A DNA stretch of 61,565 nt from positions 1-61,565 of the forward strand of contig DBTV01000028.1 in the NCBI GenBank assembly GCA_002307235.1. Direction: 5' to 3'. A model generated the notes under the pieces. The model was not told the DNA's origin. It did no database searches and worked only from the letters and a program-made list of their open reading frames with translations. Numbering within the stretch: position 1 is the stretch's first letter; each line of letters begins with the position of its first letter. Below are positions 59,301-61,565 of this stretch, piece by piece. Position numbers and translations under genes: made by a program. This stretch comes from Acidobacteriaceae bacterium UBA1307 (GTDB taxonomy: Bacteria; Acidobacteriota; Terriglobia; Terriglobales; Acidobacteriaceae).

Positions 59301-60063
59301 AACCATGGAAGTTGTTGGTGCCGTGCTTGACGTTGTAGTTCTGCGAGCCCATGCCGGTCTGCGCCGCATTGGCACCGCTGCTGGTCACCTGGAACTGATC
59401 GACGGCATCGACGGAAACCGAGAGAGAAACCTGACGGTTGTCTCCCTGACCGACGGCCAGGCCATCGATGTAGGTCACCGCGCCCGAATCCGAGCTGGAG
59501 TTGCTGGAACCGCCGGCGCCATTGTAGGTGCCCGAACGGCCGCCACCCGAATAACCGGGCGTCAAGGCGGCAAAGGCGGTCGGATCGCGCTGCGCGCCCG
59601 AGCCCATGTTCAGCGGCAAAGCCGTGTAGGTTTCGTTTTCAACGGCAGAGGTCTGCGATGCGTTTTCCGTGCGCAGCTCGGGAGGAGCCGCTGTAACCGT
59701 GACGACTTCACTGGCACTGCCAATGGTCAGCGTAATGTTGATGCCCACGTCCTGCAGGGCGTTGACGGTGATGTTTTCCTGCGTGTAGGTCTGGTAGCCG
59801 TCCATCTCCGCGGTGACGCGGTAGCTGCCCGGGACCAGCGAAAGCAGAACGTAGTAACCGGCCGAACTGGTCGACGTTTCCGTCGTCACGCCCGTGCTGG
59901 TGTTGATCGCGGTAATCTTCGCCTTGGCAACAACGGCATGCGAGGCATCTGTGACCGTGCCGCGGATTGAACCACCGCTACCGGTCTGCGCCTCTACTCT
60001 GAAACCAAAAATAACAAGCAAAGCAAGACAGGAAATCCATCTCGCCAATTTACAAAAACTCAT
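56365..60063 (-). CDS. TonB-dependent receptor-like outer membrane protein with carboxypeptidase-regulatory domain
   Basis: This 1232-aa protein is of the Oar/CarboxypepD-reg type that is abundant in Acidobacteria. It has a signal peptide (CKLARWISCLALLVIFGF), an Ig-like regulatory domain (about 30-110: SIRGTVTDASHAVVAKAKIT, GSYRVTAEMDGYQ), and a plug-like region starting EVVTVTAAPPELRTENASQT. A long beta-barrel ends in the outer-membrane signature WQFSGKFTF with terminal Phe. Such receptors are thought to take up glycan fragments or other large nutrients. GGGAGG is 8 bp before the ATG at 60063. No SusD partner is nearby. Confidence 0.9.
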   Translation of the reverse strand: MSFCKLARWISCLALLVIFGFRVEAQTGSGGSIRGTVTDASHAVVAKAKITAINTSTGVTTETSTSSAGYYVLLSLVPGSYRVTAEMDGYQTYTQENITVNALQDVGINITLTIGSASEVVTVTAAPPELRTENASQTSAVENETYTALPLNMGSGAQRDPTAFAALTPGYSGGGRSGTYNGAGGSSNSSSDSGAVTYIDGLAVGQGDNRQVSLSVSVDAVDQFQVTSSGANAAQTGMGSQNYNVKHGTNNFHGSAYDFFRNTAFDSWQFLTKAQTVDTADGGTKPMSKPTEHQTEAGVTFGGPIVKNSMFFFVSGEIYKYTAHESPTLMTIPTKKMRTGDFSELDWKIYDPTTEAMGANGKYAASAFAYQNQRNVMDPGKISPIAQKMMALLPTPSNSDVNNNYLTNTATGNSNYEMTLRYDWTVTPKQRISILGNVGKKGYIGYDLSADDVLPAPFTYGDVVSQFMDSGILEHTYIFSENLVNQAKAGYIRMDSPVKASAARSDWAASAMGITNLPTGQAQTSFPAVTFTGGEYTQSTWYSRPAYSSTSNMFSFHDDLSWVHGKHMVTAGFDLQFAQKNASGWNTPSSVLGLTVNRTSTAGFVGTAANDNSLITKSGDPVASLLMGAIDSSSITLQNYSTLGLRQHPFSPYIQDDWKVSPKLTVNLGLRWDLIQPVTETLDRGSYMDANAINPATGNKGAIAYLGGANGHSAAHTYHANWAPRVGFAYSATPTTAISGSFGINYSRSGALNISTTSGTTGLTKKTSFADSVNGEQPAFYLNGNTGMGTLANTAIPAYATAFTKSASDNAGNYANNGSTVTAGSVTMADAYRGSRPPTVYNWNFGVQHALNSTMSFTVTYAGSASHFLNSSASSGVNYLDPKYLVIGKYLTGSATSASDLAAAQSRYAGLAGANSFTGFTGKQAYIHQMLRAFPQYSSVSAAWYGSANASYHALQASFEQRKWRDFSYSANFTWSKTMDNTGSVRAVGLIPAAVWDGGKDIQASKLEHSASTYDQPMVFHIYGQYKLPFGANKIGSNSKLVRAGAGGWQVSWIYSLSSGRPLSVGTSSGVCTTSGQGTCFASYNPNFSGSIRKNGRYGHGYLAGMSTATAPRYIDASGFVAPSGYRLGNSARTAPYGLRYDHTTNLSMGVMRTFDVVKAANVKFVFRAEVFNVTNHTEWKVNSTYPCALSGTDYGTGGGSCAVEGSSYSFGQVSSQSNDPRDWQFSGKFTF

Positions 60064-60518
60064 TCCGTGGGCCTCCCACAAGGTTTGCCGCGTCGAAGGT
60101 CGACACAGCGATTTCCAGTTTTTCGATGAAAGCGCTTTCTCTTAGCCTCTGCTCGGCTTGCCGGGGCTCTGCGCCCATCGATTCGGTAGAAGAAGATTTG
60201 CCGCCTGTCTTGCCGTGGATCTGCGGCGCGTCGTCAATCTTCCCTGTTTCCCCCTGAGCATTCTGGAGTGTCTCCGTCGAAAATGTTTTCATCTTCCACG
60301 GACCGCAACTCTGCCTTACAAAGCGGCACAATGCCCGCATTTCAAAAAGAGAATAATTTCCCCTTGGCATAATACGCTTACAGTTAGCGATGTAGCCAAA
60401 CGATCAGATTATCTCCCCGATGACATTTATCGTCAAGCAAATCTTTTACCATTAGGAAAAACCGATGTCCTATTTTTAGACTCGCGCGATAACACGATTC
60501 AATACAACGAAACACAAA
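60064..60518. other. Intergenic region upstream of the TonB-receptor-like gene with an AT-rich island
   Basis: There is no supported gene. From about 60361 to 60510 the sequence is strikingly AT-rich: 60421-60480 has 19 G/C of 60, in a GC-rich window. It may hold the receptor promoter or be a remnant of foreign DNA. The plus frame through it (…TVSDVAKRSDYLPDD…) is open but has no start or family match. Confidence 0.5.
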
Positions 60519-60549
60519 AAAATGGCCACCTCCGAAGAGGCGGCCATTT
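60519..60549 (-). terminator. Intrinsic terminator after rpsA
   Basis: A 13-bp stem with one mismatch (AAATGGCCACCTC / GAGGCGGCCATTT) has a CGAA loop and is followed on the minus strand by TTTTTTTGTG. Confidence 0.88.
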
Positions 60550-60575
60550 CCTGGTGATTCCGAATCGCGGAACGA

Positions 60576-61565
60576 TTACTCGCGCTCGCTCTTCCAGTTG
60601 ATCAGATCGCCGAGCGTGGTGGTTGCGCTCGAAACCGTGTGCTTGTGGTCGGCCTTGTAGTTCTCGACCTGGGCACGGGTGGCCTCGCCGTTGATTGAAC
60701 GCAGGCTCAGGCCCACCTTCTTCTCTTCGACATTGATCTTGATGATCTTGAACTCGTTCTCGTAGCCAACGTCCAGCTTCGAACGGCTCTCCTCGTCGTC
60801 GCCCGCCTCGGAGATGTGGCACAGGCCCTCGACTCCCTCGGCGATCTCGACAAAGGCGCCGAACTGCGCCAGGCGCAGAACCTTGCCGTGCACCACGTCG
60901 CCAATGCGATGGGTGGCGAAGAAGCTCTCCCAGACATCAGGCTGCAGCTGCTTGATGCCGAGCGAGAGGCGGCGGTTCTGCGGCTCGACGCCGAGGACAA
61001 CAGCCTTGACCTTCTCACCCTTCTTGACGATCTCGGAAGGATGCTTGACGCGCTTGGTCCAGCTCAGGTTCGAGACGTGCACCAGTCCGTCGATGCCGTC
61101 CTCGATCTCGATGAAGGCACCGAAGTCGGTCAGGTTGCGGACGCGCCCCTCGACGATCGTTCCCGAAGGATAACGATCCGCGAGGTTCTCCCACGGGTTC
61201 TCCATCAGCTGCTTCATGCCGAGCGAGATGCGGCGGTCGGCCGGGTTCACGTTGAGAACCACGGTCTCCACTTCGTCGCCGGGCTTGACCAGCTTGGAGG
61301 GGTGCTTGAGGCGCTTGGACCAGGTCATCTCGGAGAGGTGAACCAGACCCTCGATGCCCTGCTCGAGCTCAACGAACGCACCGTAATCGGTCACCGACAG
61401 GACGCGGCCCTGGACGCGGGCACCCACCGGATAACGCTCGGCGGCATCGAGCCACGGGTCCGGCGTCAACTGCTTGAAGCCGAGCGAAACGCGCTGCTTG
61501 TCCTTGTCGAACTTGAGAACCTTGACCTGGATCTCGTCGCCGACGTTGACCAGATCGCGGGGGTG
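60576..61565 (-). CDS. rpsA: 30S ribosomal protein S1, C-terminal part (5' end outside window)
   Basis: S1 binds mRNA on the 30S subunit and helps initiation on structured messages. The frame is open to the window edge, giving the last 329 residues. Three full S1 RNA-binding repeats are seen, each starting GARVQGRV, GTIVEGRV or GDVVHGKV, with GAFVELEQGIEGLVHLSEM, GAFIEIEDGIDGLVHVSNL and GAFVEIAEGVEGLCHISEA, plus the end of a fourth at the edge. The C terminus is a short helical tail (LINWKSERE). A terminator follows 26 bp past the stop. Confidence 0.95.
   Translation of the reverse strand, partial: HPRDLVNVGDEIQVKVLKFDKDKQRVSLGFKQLTPDPWLDAAERYPVGARVQGRVLSVTDYGAFVELEQGIEGLVHLSEMTWSKRLKHPSKLVKPGDEVETVVLNVNPADRRISLGMKQLMENPWENLADRYPSGTIVEGRVRNLTDFGAFIEIEDGIDGLVHVSNLSWTKRVKHPSEIVKKGEKVKAVVLGVEPQNRRLSLGIKQLQPDVWESFFATHRIGDVVHGKVLRLAQFGAFVEIAEGVEGLCHISEAGDDEESRSKLDVGYENEFKIIKINVEEKKVGLSLRSINGEATRAQVENYKADHKHTVSSATTTLGDLINWKSERE

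Noticed and set aside
57907..59970. Open plus-strand frame of 687 codons opposite the TonB-receptor-like gene
   Set aside because: Arg/His/Gly-rich antisense translation with no family match. The minus strand has signal peptide, regulatory domain and outer-membrane C terminus.
60158..60601. Possible plus-strand gene of 147 codons before rpsA
   Set aside because: No ribosome site, crosses the rpsA terminator and rpsA 3' end, and changes base composition midway. A short VSDVAKRS stretch recalls LacI N termini but the match stops there.

Overview
The window reads as chromosome of a free-living, GC-rich member of the Acidobacteriota, probably class Terriglobia. The evidence is two copies of the acidobacterial TIGR03435 family, a large TonB-dependent receptor-like protein with an N-terminal carboxypeptidase-regulatory domain, and high GC at third codon positions. 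Genus cannot be told from the sequence alone. There is no rRNA, tRNA, CRISPR array, prophage or recognisable insertion sequence. Almost every gene is housekeeping or environmental metabolism.

Layout. 1-1.6 kb: 3' end of a class III (anaerobic) ribonucleotide reductase whose glycyl-radical tail is a separate small gene, then its activase nrdG. 1.7-6.7 kb: serine and lysine synthesis (an HTH-serA fusion, a class V aminotransferase, yqeY, dapA). 6.8-12 kb: tandem TIGR03435 paralogues, a LamG-like secreted protein, a GNAT acetyltransferase and a TPR glycosyltransferase. 12-17 kb: galM, then dapB, lysC and asd, which with dapA give the aspartate-to-lysine entry steps. 17-21 kb: a duplicated signalling cassette (degenerate GGDEF protein plus double-PAS protein, twice). 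21-27.8 kb: a small zinc-ribbon protein, nrdR, a nitronate monooxygenase, a membrane-free MgtE-N/CBS protein, an RsbW/RsbV-like partner-switch pair, lemA and a TPM-domain protein. 27.8-36 kb: oligopeptidase B, a 1203-residue GH18-NodB-GT2 fusion, a GT39-like membrane protein and a LolA-like protein. 36-43.8 kb: an ExbD-like protein coupled to serS, then terC, nadB, a Gly-rich secreted protein, aroB and a Pta/Ptb enzyme. 44-51 kb: a sugar porter, a GH20 hexosaminidase, a REC-Hpt protein, a NarL-type regulator and a LacI regulator, a plausible amino-sugar uptake region. 51-61.6 kb: infC with an AUC start, a phosphatase-superfamily protein, mtaB, an MFS exporter, the TonB-receptor-like protein and the 3' part of rpsA.

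The most unusual feature is not a gene. Thirteen genes end in, or touch, short arrays of near-7-bp repeats. There are four related sequence families: NNNCTAG, GTCCCTA/G, ACTGTCC and AGCTNNT. The G-rich strand of the two main families is always the sense strand of the gene that ends there. The arrays often supply the stop codon and the last few codons, and most are followed by an inverted array, so the transcript's 3' end could fold back on itself. Because 7 is not a multiple of 3 and CTAG is palindromic, a few perfect units place TAG in all six frames. Heptameric short tandem repeats (STRR) are known from heterocystous cyanobacteria; a gene-terminus version like this one is not something I recognise.
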